A stretch of DNA of 18,395 nt from Desulfobacterales bacterium (GCA_020052975.1 JAGVOC010000369.1:1-18395), one strand, 5' to 3'; positions 7,596 to 15,976 are shown, numbered from the stretch's first letter. Notes: generated by a model from the sequence alone, not told the origin. Numbers and translations: made by a program.

Positions 7596-9326
7596 TCAGA
7601 TCTGAAGCAGCCTGGCAAGAGCGATCTTAGCGAACTCAATTGAAGGGTCAAGTTCAAGCGCTACCTTATAATAATAAACAGCTTTTTCATTTTCTCCCAT
7701 ATCCCGGTAGTTCGATGCTATGTTCGCGTAGTCAATTGCCGAACCCGGGTCGATTTTAATAACCCTCTTGAAATTTTCTATCGCCATTTCATGCTCTTTG
7801 AGCATAAAATGGCAAAAACCCATAAGGTTATATATATCAGTCCGTTCATTATCGTAATATTCGCCTTTTTTCAGAACATCGAGGGCTTCTTTATAATTCC
7901 CCATATTTTTTAAGCAGATACCCATGTATGAATAGATACTCGGAATGTCCTGTAAGGGAGGATCTAGTTCGATCGCCTGTCTGAAGCTGGCAAGTGCAGA
8001 CTCCGGATCATTTAATGAAAGATGAGCCTGGCCAATATAAAACTTTATATAATACTTTCCGGGAAGTGCTTCTCCGATCTTTTTCAATTCATTGATTGCA
8101 TCTTCGGGTTTAAAGTTTTCAACCGTTATCTTGGCACAGAACAAGCCCACGCTTGTCCCGATTGCTCTTTCCCTGAAATGAGCCCCCGGCACAATAGTAT
8201 AAAATGCCGGCACCTGAAGTTCAGGATGTGTGGTGTTTACAACTATTATTTCCATCCCGTTCTTTGCAAGAACGGATATGAGATTTTCGACCTCGACTTT
8301 TATATTGTTGTCAGAAAGATCAGGCAGGTTCCGAATGCTTTTTGTTGTCTTTGCATTAATGATATAAGATGCCTCCTCGATTCTCTTATACTTTGGAAGG
8401 CCGCTTGCTATATAATTTGAAGATGAATTGAAGTCGCCGGCAAGCTGGGCCACTTCGGTAAGCGCACGACTGAGAGCCTTTTGCGGGTCTGGTGTTGTCC
8501 CGGCCGTCCATACAATTTCACTCTTTTCAGGAAAAGTTGACGGATCATAAGCGAGTACACCGACTGTAGGTAAGCCTGTCTCAAGGGAGAAGTCTGAGAT
8601 ATGTAAACTTATTCCGGCAGCCCTGTATTTATTTATCATTTTAACGACCATTGGGTCAGTGGCCGAATCAGGATCAATTCCCGGAACATCAATGTTATTT
8701 CTGCTTATTAATGACGAAACGTGCCTCTCAATAATTTCGCATATTCCCTGACTTAATGCTTCTTCAACACAGTTTCCTGCTGATGGGCCATTGAACTCGT
8801 TGATCATATAAAACCAGTTGAAGGGAATAAGGACTTCTTGCTTTCTTGTAAGATTATAGGCCCAGGTCCATTTTAATGTCATGTTCTCGAATATCTTTCG
8901 TGCTTTTTCGAGATCTTTGGAAGAATCATGAACCGAACTTGCGATCATTTCAAAGGGTATTGCATGTTCCTTTAAATTTACATATTTTTCATGGAAAAAA
9001 TTGTAGGGATTCCTGCAAAAAGAGAAAAAACTGAACCTTTCTGCAAGCTCCATTACAGCGCTTGCTTCTGCCTGAGATGGCGTGGCTCCTTTCCCCATCT
9101 GCTTTTTTGTTCCAGTTATGGCAGATGCGTCTTTCCCGCATCTGCTGAAATAGACTGGTATGCCAAGCCTGCCATTGTCTATTCTTGCAGTGCTTTCAAG
9201 AATGTCAAGATCGAGTGTTTTTAACTTATTTTTAAAGCTTTCAATAGTTTCATCGGGTGTCTTTATCTTGTCCTGATCCACTGTAAAACGCTTGAAAGCA
9301 TCGTTTAGAGTAACTTTATGTGGCAT
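7596..9326 (-). CDS. YcaO-domain protein with C-terminal TPR repeats
   Basis: This 576-aa protein has two parts. Residues about 40-405 are a YcaO domain: KGATPSQAEASAVMELAER (79-97) and SAGNCVEEALSQGICEIIER (182-201) carry the glutamates that bind Mg-ATP in this family, and TTPDPQKALSRALTE (277-291) is the third conserved block. YcaO enzymes activate backbone amides with ATP (azoline or thioamide formation), and E. coli YcaO supports RimO methylthiolation of ribosomal protein S12. Residues about 427-570 are roughly four TPRs ending in ELDP / KIDP. There is no proline-rich azoline-type C-terminus. No TfuA, precursor peptide, dehydrogenase or rimO lies nearby, so the substrate is unknown. A strong GGAGG lies 8 bases before the ATG. 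Confidence 0.88.
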   Translation of the reverse strand: MPHKVTLNDAFKRFTVDQDKIKTPDETIESFKNKLKTLDLDILESTARIDNGRLGIPVYFSRCGKDASAITGTKKQMGKGATPSQAEASAVMELAERFSFFSFCRNPYNFFHEKYVNLKEHAIPFEMIASSVHDSSKDLEKARKIFENMTLKWTWAYNLTRKQEVLIPFNWFYMINEFNGPSAGNCVEEALSQGICEIIERHVSSLISRNNIDVPGIDPDSATDPMVVKMINKYRAAGISLHISDFSLETGLPTVGVLAYDPSTFPEKSEIVWTAGTTPDPQKALSRALTEVAQLAGDFNSSSNYIASGLPKYKRIEEASYIINAKTTKSIRNLPDLSDNNIKVEVENLISVLAKNGMEIIVVNTTHPELQVPAFYTIVPGAHFRERAIGTSVGLFCAKITVENFKPEDAINELKKIGEALPGKYYIKFYIGQAHLSLNDPESALASFRQAIELDPPLQDIPSIYSYMGICLKNMGNYKEALDVLKKGEYYDNERTDIYNLMGFCHFMLKEHEMAIENFKRVIKIDPGSAIDYANIASNYRDMGENEKAVYYYKVALELDPSIEFAKIALARLLQI

Positions 9327-9409
9327 TTAGCAATCCTCCATTATGTCTGTAGTATGAAATTCCTGCTTCTTTATCATTTTAAATCATAAACATAAAATTG
9401 TTTTTTAAA

Positions 9410-9438
9410 TTGACCGTATCTTTATGTTTTGGTATTAT
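9410..9438 (+). promoter_or_regulatory. Sigma70-type promoter reading towards tRNA-Ala
   Basis: TTGACC (9410-9415) is separated by exactly 17 bases from TATTAT (9433-9438). Each hexamer matches consensus at five of six positions. Transcription would start near 9445 and run through the hairpin-rich stretch into the tRNA gene, divergent from the YcaO-TPR gene. Confidence 0.6.
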
Positions 9439-9444
9439 CCTTTT

Positions 9445-9633
9445 CAATATGGAAATGGCCCTTTTGAGCTATCTCGGCATAAATCCGAAGGATTTATTGT
9501 GCGTCGTATATTGCGTATGCCTTAAGCGCAATACCTTGATTCCCTCGAGCTTGCCCAAAATTGCCGATTTCCGGATTGTAAGCTCGACTGTATCCAAAAT
9601 TTGTTTCCCGATGGACACTGGTTAAAAAAATTT
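9445..9633 (+). other. Structured non-coding stretch upstream of tRNA-Ala
   Basis: Three hairpins follow one another. They are AAATCC-GAA-GGATTT (9481-9495), TATTGCG / CGCAATA with an 11-base loop (9509-9533), and TCGAGCTTGC / GTAAGCTCGA (9545-9554 with 9578-9587, one G-U pair). A 75-codon frame crosses the region but has no ribosome site and no protein-like character. It could be a 5' leader of the pre-tRNA, a separate small RNA, or the remains of another repeat element. I cannot tell which. Confidence 0.4.
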
Positions 9634-9709
9634 GGGGATGTAGCTCAGTTGGGAGAGCGCGGCGTTCGCAACGCCGAGGTCAGGGGTTCGAACCCCCTCA
9701 TCTCCACCA
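9634..9709 (+). tRNA. tRNA-Ala, anticodon CGC
   Basis: This is a complete cloverleaf of 76 bases including an encoded CCA (9707-9709). Acceptor stem GGGGATG pairs with CATCTCC and contains the G3-U70 wobble that identifies tRNA-Ala. The anticodon stem CGGCG / CGCCG encloses loop TTCGCAA, anticodon CGC at 9667-9669 (reads GCG). The T arm is GGGG-TTCGAAC-CCCC. The first base follows a run of A's and T's, and hisB starts 87 bases later. Confidence 0.97.
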
Positions 9710-9767
9710 CAAAGGCCTGTAAGTATACCTCTGCTTGCAGCGGGGAGCATCTCTTACAGTATTTATT

Positions 9768-9776
9768 TGATATAAT
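9768..9776 (+). promoter_or_regulatory. Extended -10 promoter candidate for hisB
   Basis: The sequence TG-A-TATAAT has a perfect -10 hexamer (9771-9776) with the TGn extension and no good -35. A start near 9783 would give hisB a leader of only about 14 bases holding the AAAAGG ribosome site. Confidence 0.45.
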
Positions 9777-9796
9777 ATATTATTAAAAGGTTGCTT

Positions 9797-10384
9797 ATGA
9801 ATCGCACGGCTGATGTTGACCGCAAGACTAAAGAAACGGCTATAACTATGAAGCTTTGTTTGGATGGAACAGGCAAACACGAAATAGATACCGGCGTCCC
9901 TTTTTTTGATCACATGCTTTCTCTCTTTTCAGTGCATGGTTTTTTTGACCTTTTTATTACTGCAAGGGGTGATCTTGAGGTCGACTTGCATCATACAATT
10001 GAAGATGTGGGCCTTGTGCTGGGTGATGCATTTAAAAGAGCGCTTGGCGACAGAAAAGGCATCAGACGGTACGGGCATGTTGTGCTTCCGATGGACGATG
10101 CTATGGCTTCTGTTACCGTTGATCTGTCTAACCGCCCTTATCTGGTTTACAATGTGACTTCCATGCCGTTTCCGGGAGGGAATTTTGATATAGGCCTTGC
10201 AAGGGAGTTTTTCAGGGCTTTTTCAACCCAGGGAGGTATGAATCTGCACATCAATGTATTCTATGGCCAGAATGAACACCATATAATCGAATCTGTTTTC
10301 AAAGCTGCGGGAAGGGCTCTTGATCAGGCAACTTCAATTGATGAGCGTATAAAAGGAGTCCGATCAACAAAAGGGGTTTTGTAA
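9797..10384 (+). CDS. hisB: Imidazoleglycerol-phosphate dehydratase
   Basis: This 195-aa enzyme is the usual length of the monofunctional dehydratase (no phosphatase domain). It catalyses the sixth step of histidine synthesis, removing water from imidazole glycerol phosphate, with manganese bound by paired HHxxE motifs. Visible motifs are PFFDHML (35-41), DLHHTIEDVG (63-72) and EHHIIESVFKA (160-170), and the C-terminus ends in the common STKG. I start at ATG 9797, six bases after AAAAGG. A TTG at 9791 would leave no spacing to that site. A lipoprotein gene follows 46 bases later. Confidence 0.96.
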   Translation: MNRTADVDRKTKETAITMKLCLDGTGKHEIDTGVPFFDHMLSLFSVHGFFDLFITARGDLEVDLHHTIEDVGLVLGDAFKRALGDRKGIRRYGHVVLPMDDAMASVTVDLSNRPYLVYNVTSMPFPGGNFDIGLAREFFRAFSTQGGMNLHINVFYGQNEHHIIESVFKAAGRALDQATSIDERIKGVRSTKGVL

Positions 10385-10430
10385 TAGGAAGAAATCCCAG
10401 TATCTTTCATTTCTCTGCCGGAGTCATATT

Positions 10431-11117
10431 ATGCAAAGCGGACAAAGTCGTTGTTTCAAAACACTATGTTTTTTTCTTCTTATGCCATTATTGCTTGCAG
10501 CCTGCAAGACCGGCGTGATCATGGCTGAACCGTTGTCTCCCCTTGATGGCATTGAAAAAATTCTCGTTGTGCCTTTCGAAAACGTATCAACCATTTACGG
10601 AGAGGGAAATAATACGAGATGTCCTGTATGCGGAAAAGTATTTCTTACTGGAGCCATACAGGAAGGCTCCGATGTTATGCTGACCAGACATCTTGTTTCA
10701 TTTATTAAAAGCAATACGGATATTAATATTATTTATCCAAATCAGGCCCAAATGCATTCAGATGATTTTAAAGGCGGTAACGAATCAATGACACATGAAG
10801 TTAATAAGCTGATAGAAAACGGACGATTACTGGGAGCTGATGCAGTGATGACCGGTCATTTATACCGTTTCAGTGAACGGATTGGAACAACTTATTCGAT
10901 TGTTTCACCAGCTTCAGTTGCCTTTGATCTGCATCTTATAGGCGTTTCAAGCGGCCGTGTTCTATGGGCAGGGCATGTAGATGAGACCCAGCGCGCATTA
11001 AGCGAAAATCTTTTTGAAATAGGTTCTTTTATAAAAAGGAAAGGGGAGTGGGTTTCTGCAGATGACCTGGCAACTTCAGGTCTTGATGACTTGCTTATAA
11101 AATTATTCAAGAAATGA
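10431..11117 (+). CDS. Putative lipoprotein with a CPVC motif, function unknown
   Basis: This 228-aa protein has a signal peptide (basic start, FFLLMPLLLAA) and lipobox LAA-C25, so it is a predicted lipid-anchored periplasmic or outer-membrane protein. The body begins with IEKILVVPFENVS (41-53), then RCPVCGKVF (63-71), and contains LGADAVMTGHLYRF and a late VSSGRVLWAGHVDE. This alternation of beta and alpha resembles the CsgG/LpoB/FlgO-like lipoproteins, but I would not assign a role. CPVC could bind metal or form a disulfide. GGAG (10420-10423) lies 7 bases before the ATG. The stop TGA (11115-11117) is the first three bases of repeat copy B, so the last residues may have been set by that insertion. 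Confidence 0.8.
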   Translation: MQSGQSRCFKTLCFFLLMPLLLAACKTGVIMAEPLSPLDGIEKILVVPFENVSTIYGEGNNTRCPVCGKVFLTGAIQEGSDVMLTRHLVSFIKSNTDINIIYPNQAQMHSDDFKGGNESMTHEVNKLIENGRLLGADAVMTGHLYRFSERIGTTYSIVSPASVAFDLHLIGVSSGRVLWAGHVDETQRALSENLFEIGSFIKRKGEWVSADDLATSGLDDLLIKLFKK

Positions 11118-11277
11118 TGGACTCGTAAAAAGTCCATCAACAGGCCGAGGGCTGTTAGGCCCCGGCCTGGGGTGGGGGTGGAACCGCTTGAATTTACTTC
11201 AAGCGGCGGGAGAGTCCGCCTCAGGCGGATTTCCCGCCAAGTAAAAAGTCGTTTTCTGACTTTTTACGAAGGTATCA
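11115..11277. repeat. MITE-like palindromic element with TCGTAAAAAGTC ends, copy B
   Basis: This 163-bp element is near-identical to 7183-7348 and in the opposite orientation. It has ends TGATGGACTCGTAAAAAGTC (11115-) and, inverted at the right, TGATACCTTCGTAAAAAGTC. It contains CCGCTTGAA / TTCAAGCGG, and a GGCGGGA ... TCCCGCC stem enclosing TCCGCC-TCA-GGCGGA (11215-11229). It spans the whole gap between the lipoprotein stop codon and hisA, leaving four bases before the hisA ATG. Confidence 0.78.
11268..11272 (+). promoter_or_regulatory. Ribosome binding site of hisA, inside the repeat
   Basis: GAAGG lies 9 bases before the hisA ATG. It belongs to the terminal inverted repeat of copy B, and the same bases occur in copy A, where no gene uses them. 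No other Shine-Dalgarno is available for hisA. Confidence 0.6.
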
Positions 11278-11281
11278 ATAA

Positions 11282-12022
11282 ATGATTATAATTCCAGCAG
11301 TAGATATTAAAAATGGCAAATGTGTCAGACTCCAGCAGGGAGAAAAGGATTTAGAGACTGTTTTTTCAGACAATCCTTCAGCGATGGCCTGCAGATGGGA
11401 GAATGAAGGAGCTGAATTAATTCATGTAGTTGATCTTGACGGTGCTTTTGAAAAGTCTCCCAGGAATATTGAGGCCATAAAAGAGATACTTGCAAAAGTT
11501 AAAGTTGATATACAGGTTGGTGGCGGAATAAGGAATGAAGAGACCATCGGCATGTTTGTAGATATTGGCGTAAAAAGGGTTGTAATCGGGACGGAGGCAC
11601 ATAGAAATCCAGGGCTTGTAAAAGATGCGTGCAAACACTATCCTGGAATGATAGTCGTTGGAATTGACGCAAGAAACGGTCTTGTTGCAATAGAAGGATG
11701 GACTAAAACAACGACGGTGAAGGCCATGGATCTTGCGAAAAAATTTGAAGATTGCGGTGTGGCTGCTATCAATTTTACTGATATTTACAGGGATGGAATG
11801 CAGACGGGGCCGAATATAGAGGAAACGCGTTGCCTTGCGGAATCAGTATCGATACCAGTTGTTGCTTCCGGTGGTGTTTCAACAACAGAAGATATTTATA
11901 ACCTGCTTAAAATTGAGAAATATGGTGTTGTGGGGGTTATTACGGGCAAGGCTATTTATAGTGGAACACTTGATTTCAAAGATGCTGTGCGTATTTCAAA
12001 ACAAAAACATGCAAATCATTGA
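11282..12022 (+). CDS. hisA: HisA: ProFAR isomerase of histidine synthesis
   Basis: This 246-aa TIM-barrel enzyme converts ProFAR to PRFAR (phosphoribosylformimino-AICAR-phosphate isomerase). It begins MIIIPAVDIKNGKCVRLQQG with catalytic Asp8, has the phosphate-binding VGGGIR (79-84), the second acid D129 in GIDARNG, TDIYRDGM and the second phosphate loop ASGGVST. Length and motifs are normal. hisA usually sits next to hisF and hisH; neither is here, and dnaG follows after 250 bases. Confidence 0.96.
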   Translation: MIIIPAVDIKNGKCVRLQQGEKDLETVFSDNPSAMACRWENEGAELIHVVDLDGAFEKSPRNIEAIKEILAKVKVDIQVGGGIRNEETIGMFVDIGVKRVVIGTEAHRNPGLVKDACKHYPGMIVVGIDARNGLVAIEGWTKTTTVKAMDLAKKFEDCGVAAINFTDIYRDGMQTGPNIEETRCLAESVSIPVVASGGVSTTEDIYNLLKIEKYGVVGVITGKAIYSGTLDFKDAVRISKQKHANH

Positions 12023-12067
12023 TCCTTTTTTTAAGGGCATATTTCTGATAATAATATTCAAAATATC

Positions 12068-12096
12068 TTGACACATATAACTGTGGTGATTAATTT
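12068..12096 (+). promoter_or_regulatory. Sigma70-type promoter for dnaG-rpoD
   Basis: TTGACA (12068-12073) is perfect. TAATTT (12091-12096) follows at a 17-base spacing and is a modest -10. It lies in an otherwise empty 250-base gap after hisA and would give a dnaG leader of about 170 bases. Confidence 0.45.
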
Positions 12097-12261
12097 CATA
12101 ATTTAACTATGCAAGAAACAGTTGCCGGTTTGTCCGGGGCATTTTGATAATAGTATGCTGTTTATTATGTGAATTATTTTCTTGGATATGGGAAATATTG
12201 AAAACCAGCCCAATTTTTTAAGGACCTTCCATTGTTATATTTCATTTCAGTTCCATGAGTT

Positions 12262-12276
12262 GGAGGTTACTCCTCT
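12262..12276 (+). promoter_or_regulatory. Hairpin covering the dnaG Shine-Dalgarno
   Basis: GGAGG (12262-12266) can pair with CCTC (12272-12275) across the loop TTACT, with a further G-T pair to the first base of the TTG codon. This would hide the only good ribosome site of dnaG. The structure is seen in the sequence; its effect is inferred. Confidence 0.4.
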
Positions 12277-14069
12277 TGGTGTTTTTTATTCCCGAAGAAA
12301 AAATAAATGAAATAAAAAATGCGGCAGACATTGTTGACCTCATTTCCGAATCCGTGGTGTTAAAAAAAGCGGGAAGAAACCATATCGGTCTTTGCCCGTT
12401 TCATTCGGAAAAGACGCCTTCCTTTACTGTAAGTTATGAGAAACAGATATTTTATTGCTTTGGATGCGCTACCGGGGGAAATGTATTTGCCTTTTTGATG
12501 AAAAAAGAAGGGCTTTCTTTTCCTGAAGCAGTTAAATATATAGCTGGAAAATATGGGGTCAATATTCCGGATGATGCAATGACACCGGAACAGAAACAAA
12601 AAATAAGTGAAAAAGAAAACCTTTTATCGGTTAATAAGCAGGCGATGATTTTTTTTTCAAAATGCCTGATTGAAAGCAACGTGGGAGTAAAAGCGCATGA
12701 TTATCTTCGCAAGAGGGGGATTTCTGAAGAGACTGTGCGCGGTTTTTGTCTTGGATATGCTCCTGAAGGGTGGAATGCTCTTTTAAATTACATGACAAAA
12801 AAAAATAAGCATTCCCCTCTTTTGCTTGAGAAAGCCGGATTAATCATAAAGAAGAATGGACTCACAGGATTTTATGATCGTTTCAGGGATAGAATTGTTT
12901 TTCCTATTTTTGATGTTAACTCTCAGGTTATTGGTTTTGGGGGGCGTGTCATGGATGATTCGCTTCCGAAATATCTTAATTCTCCTGAGACTGTTGTTTT
13001 TAACAAGAGTCGTTCCCTGTATGGTCTGAATGCTGCAAGGAGCGAATGCAGGATTACAGAAACGGTATATATTGTTGAAGGTTATTTCGATCTTCTTACT
13101 CTCCATCAGCACGGGATTAAAAATTGTGTGGCTACACTTGGGACTGCTATCACACCTGAACATGTGAAGATATTAAGGGGAATTGTGGGCAAAGAGGGTA
13201 AGTTTATCCTTGTTTACGATTCGGATGCTGCGGGGATAAAGGCAGCATACAGGAGTACCGAAATATTCGATAAGGGATACGCGGATGCAAGGATTCTTGT
13301 GCTTCCTTCAGGATACGATCCTGATTCATACCTTGTTGAATTTGGTGCGGAATCTTTTAAAAATGCTGTTTCAGGAGCTCTTGGTGCGGTTTCTTTTTTG
13401 ATAAACCGCGCAATTAAAAAACACGGTATGTCGGTCGAGGGGAAAATTCGTATTATATCAGAATTAAAGAATATTATCTCCTCTGTCGGAGATAATATTG
13501 AAAGATCTTTGTATATAAGGGAGCTTGCTGAAAAAACAGATATTGATGAAGCCGCTATTCTTGAGAGAATTGGCGGGACAACGGCTATCTCCGGTTCAGA
13601 TAACATCCCTGTAACCGGAAATGAAAGAGGCAGCAGACTTGAGAGACAGATTATTGCAATGATGCTCCAGTTTCCTGAAATAATCCCGGAAATAATTAAA
13701 CGTGATATATTAAATAATTTTACCGATGATATATTAAAGTCTGTTGGACACGATATTATTGGACAGCAAAGTTTGGGCAGGCGGCACGCCCCTGATATGA
13801 TGCCTGTTTTTGATGATGATGAGAAAAACCGCATAGCGGCTTTTCTTGCTATCAGGGAAGATGTGTGGGACCACGATGGTTGTATGAAATTGGTAGCGCA
13901 GTTTGAAGATTGCCGGGAACGGCAGAAAGATACGATTATTAATAGAATAAAGGCTGCTGAAGAAATAAAGGATAATAAGTTGCTTTTGGAATTATTGAGA
14001 GAAAAGCAAATTCAGGCAAGAAAAAAGAGATCGAATAACCTGAACGCTCCGGGAGGCGAAACTCAATGA
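12276..14069 (+). CDS. dnaG: DNA primase DnaG
   Basis: DnaG makes RNA primers for replication with the DnaB helicase. Counted from the TTG at 12276 (597 aa), the zinc-binding CHC2 ligands are C40, H43, C61 and C64 ([12 protein letters not shown] ... YCFGC), the same numbering as E. coli DnaG. The catalytic core follows, with the TOPRIM block IVEGYFDLL and acidic VYDSDAAG, and then a C-terminal helicase-binding part. TTG is preferred because GGAGG lies 9 bases before it. GTG at 12279 is also possible, and an ATG at 12255 lacks a ribosome site and adds MSWRLLL ahead of the family N-terminus IPEEKI. The stop overlaps the rpoD start as ATGA. Confidence 0.93.
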   Translation: MVFFIPEEKINEIKNAADIVDLISESVVLKKAGRNHIGLCPFHSEKTPSFTVSYEKQIFYCFGCATGGNVFAFLMKKEGLSFPEAVKYIAGKYGVNIPDDAMTPEQKQKISEKENLLSVNKQAMIFFSKCLIESNVGVKAHDYLRKRGISEETVRGFCLGYAPEGWNALLNYMTKKNKHSPLLLEKAGLIIKKNGLTGFYDRFRDRIVFPIFDVNSQVIGFGGRVMDDSLPKYLNSPETVVFNKSRSLYGLNAARSECRITETVYIVEGYFDLLTLHQHGIKNCVATLGTAITPEHVKILRGIVGKEGKFILVYDSDAAGIKAAYRSTEIFDKGYADARILVLPSGYDPDSYLVEFGAESFKNAVSGALGAVSFLINRAIKKHGMSVEGKIRIISELKNIISSVGDNIERSLYIRELAEKTDIDEAAILERIGGTTAISGSDNIPVTGNERGSRLERQIIAMMLQFPEIIPEIIKRDILNNFTDDILKSVGHDIIGQQSLGRRHAPDMMPVFDDDEKNRIAAFLAIREDVWDHDGCMKLVAQFEDCRERQKDTIINRIKAAEEIKDNKLLLELLREKQIQARKKRSNNLNAPGGETQ

Positions 14070-15922
14070 CAGATAAATTGGTTCAAAAAAAAGTAAAGAA
14101 GACAAAGAAGCAGGCCCCAGCAAAAGAGACTAATAAAATCAATAAAAAGGGCAAGAAAAAGGAGTCCGCATCAAAGACTGAAAGTGCAAAAAAGAACAAT
14201 AAAAATAGTTTTGAAGATTTGGTATCAAAAGGAAAGAGTCAGGGTTTTATAACTTATGAAGAACTTAATGAAGAATTATCTGAAAATGTTATTTCCCTGG
14301 AACAGATAGATGAAACACTAATGCTTTTTAATGAACAGGACATTGAATTGGTTGATGACGGTAAAGATAAAATGCCTGACAGCGAAAAAGGATTAAAAGA
14401 AAAAAAGACAAAACGGGGAGGAGATGCGGCTCTTGCAAATTTCGGAACTGTGACGGATCCTGTAAAGATGTACCTTCGCGAGATGGGACTAGTTACTCTT
14501 TTGAGCAGGGAAGGGGAAGTTGATATCGCCAAAAAGATAGAAGACGGGGAGCAGGAAGTTTTAAGGGCTCTGATTAATACGGTGACATGTGTTGAATATA
14601 TCGTAGATCTCGGGATGCAGATAGAAGGAGGAATGCAGCGGCCTAAACATGTCCTTAAGGATTTTGACGAAGGCGATACTTACGTTGATGAAATGCTCCA
14701 GATTGAAAATTTTATCAGGGCGATCCATTCAATAAAAGAGATACATGAAGAGAACAAGTTGCTGCGTGATAGAATGTATTCTCCCAAACTTGATAAGGAC
14801 GAAGTGCGACGAATAAAGAAGCTGATTTCAGTCAATAACAATAAAATATTTGATCTTCTTAAGGAATGGAGGCTTGAAAGCAGTGTTCTGGACAAGCTTG
14901 AGGCGGTCATGAAAGACCATATCGGCTGGTTCGAATCCATGGAAAAAACCATATCGTATTGTGCTGAAAAAGTGGAATCTTCTGTATCAGAGCTTCGTGT
15001 CAATCTTAAATCCAAGAGTAATTTCATAAAATGGTCCAGGTCGCGCTGCAGGCTTGGGAAGGATGAAGTTTCATCTCTCTACGATGAGCTCAAAAAAAAC
15101 CAGGAGCATGTGCATGAAAGAGAGCATGAAATAAAATCAAATTGCCGTACACTAAAAAAAATTATGTCTTCTGTTGCAGAAGGACGCCTGAATGCAAAAA
15201 TAGCCAAGAGCGAATTGACGAGGGCTAACCTCCGCCTTGTTGTCAGCATAGCAAAGAAATATACAAACAGAGGCCTTCAGTTTCTGGATCTGATCCAGGA
15301 AGGAAACGTAGGCCTTATGAAAGCCGTTGATAAGTTTGAATACCGCCGGGGGTATAAATTCAGTACATATGCAACATGGTGGATCAGGCAGGCAATAACG
15401 AGGGCAATAGCGGATCAGGCGAGAACCATACGCATTCCGGTGCACATGATCGAGACGATAAATAAACTGATCCGGACATCAAGATATCTTGTCCAGGAGC
15501 AGGGGCGCGAGCCAACGCCCGAGGAGATTGCTGAAAAGATGGAAATTCCCCTGGAGAAAGTGCGCAAGGTCTTAAAGATAGCCAGGGAGCCAATATCTCT
15601 GGAAACTCCGATAGGTGAAGAAGAAGACAGCCATCTTGGCGATTTCATTGAAGATAAAAAATTCATGCTTCCTTCTGAAGCGGCGATAAACCAGAACCTT
15701 GCAGAGCAGACGAGAAAGGTGCTTGCAACACTGACTCCGCGCGAAGAGAAGGTCCTTAGAATGAGGTTCGGAATCGGAGAAAAGGCTGACCATACGCTGG
15801 AAGAGGTCGGTCAGGATTTTCAGGTGACACGTGAGCGCATAAGGCAGATAGAGGCCAAGGCGTTAAGAAAACTGAGGCATCCTACGAGGAGCCGAAAATT
15901 AAAAAATTTTATTGAAATGTAG
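14066..15922 (+). CDS. rpoD: RNA polymerase primary sigma factor RpoD (sigma70)
   Basis: This is a 618-aa group 1 sigma factor that directs RNA polymerase to housekeeping promoters. Region 1.1 is at about 49-100 ([20 protein letters not shown]) and region 1.2 at 131-164 ([11 protein letters not shown]). A helical non-conserved region follows. Region 2 is at about 382-460 ([33 protein letters not shown] for -10 recognition and melting). Then come region 3 and region 4.2 near 577-607 ([29 protein letters not shown]). An added stretch of about 48 residues very rich in Lys precedes region 1.1. It overlaps dnaG by four bases (ATGA), and GGGAGG stands upstream. Confidence 0.97.
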   Translation: MTDKLVQKKVKKTKKQAPAKETNKINKKGKKKESASKTESAKKNNKNSFEDLVSKGKSQGFITYEELNEELSENVISLEQIDETLMLFNEQDIELVDDGKDKMPDSEKGLKEKKTKRGGDAALANFGTVTDPVKMYLREMGLVTLLSREGEVDIAKKIEDGEQEVLRALINTVTCVEYIVDLGMQIEGGMQRPKHVLKDFDEGDTYVDEMLQIENFIRAIHSIKEIHEENKLLRDRMYSPKLDKDEVRRIKKLISVNNNKIFDLLKEWRLESSVLDKLEAVMKDHIGWFESMEKTISYCAEKVESSVSELRVNLKSKSNFIKWSRSRCRLGKDEVSSLYDELKKNQEHVHEREHEIKSNCRTLKKIMSSVAEGRLNAKIAKSELTRANLRLVVSIAKKYTNRGLQFLDLIQEGNVGLMKAVDKFEYRRGYKFSTYATWWIRQAITRAIADQARTIRIPVHMIETINKLIRTSRYLVQEQGREPTPEEIAEKMEIPLEKVRKVLKIAREPISLETPIGEEEDSHLGDFIEDKKFMLPSEAAINQNLAEQTRKVLATLTPREEKVLRMRFGIGEKADHTLEEVGQDFQVTRERIRQIEAKALRKLRHPTRSRKLKNFIEM

Positions 15923-15925
15923 AGC

Positions 15926-15952
15926 TTGACAAAGTATCTATACAAATATAGA
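15926..15952 (+). promoter_or_regulatory. Candidate promoter for tRNA-Met
   Basis: TTGACA (15926-15931) begins four bases after the rpoD stop. The nearest -10-like hexamer, TATAGA (15947-15952), gives a short 15-base spacing; TAGAAA at 17 is weaker. The position, about 25 bases before the tRNA, is sensible. Confidence 0.38.
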
Positions 15953-15976
15953 AAGTCAGGCGTCAAGGTGTTTTGA

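Noticed and set aside
7596..9326. RiPP biosynthetic cluster around the YcaO gene
   Set aside because: No precursor peptide, dehydrogenase, TfuA, protease or exporter is present within several kilobases, and the C-terminus lacks the proline-rich azoline signature.
9398..9625. 75-codon open frame upstream of tRNA-Ala
   Set aside because: It has no ribosome site and an unlike-protein composition, starts before the promoter at 9410, and overlaps three hairpins.
9601..9786. 61-codon open frame
   Set aside because: It is a translation through tRNA-Ala (9634-9709).
7183..11277. Composite transposon formed by copies A and B
   Set aside because: There is no transposase in the elements or between them, the enclosed genes are housekeeping, and the elements are too short to be insertion sequences.
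13214..13834. 206-codon open frame on the minus strand
   Set aside because: It is antisense to conserved dnaG sequence, has low-complexity Ser/Ile-rich content and lacks a ribosome site.
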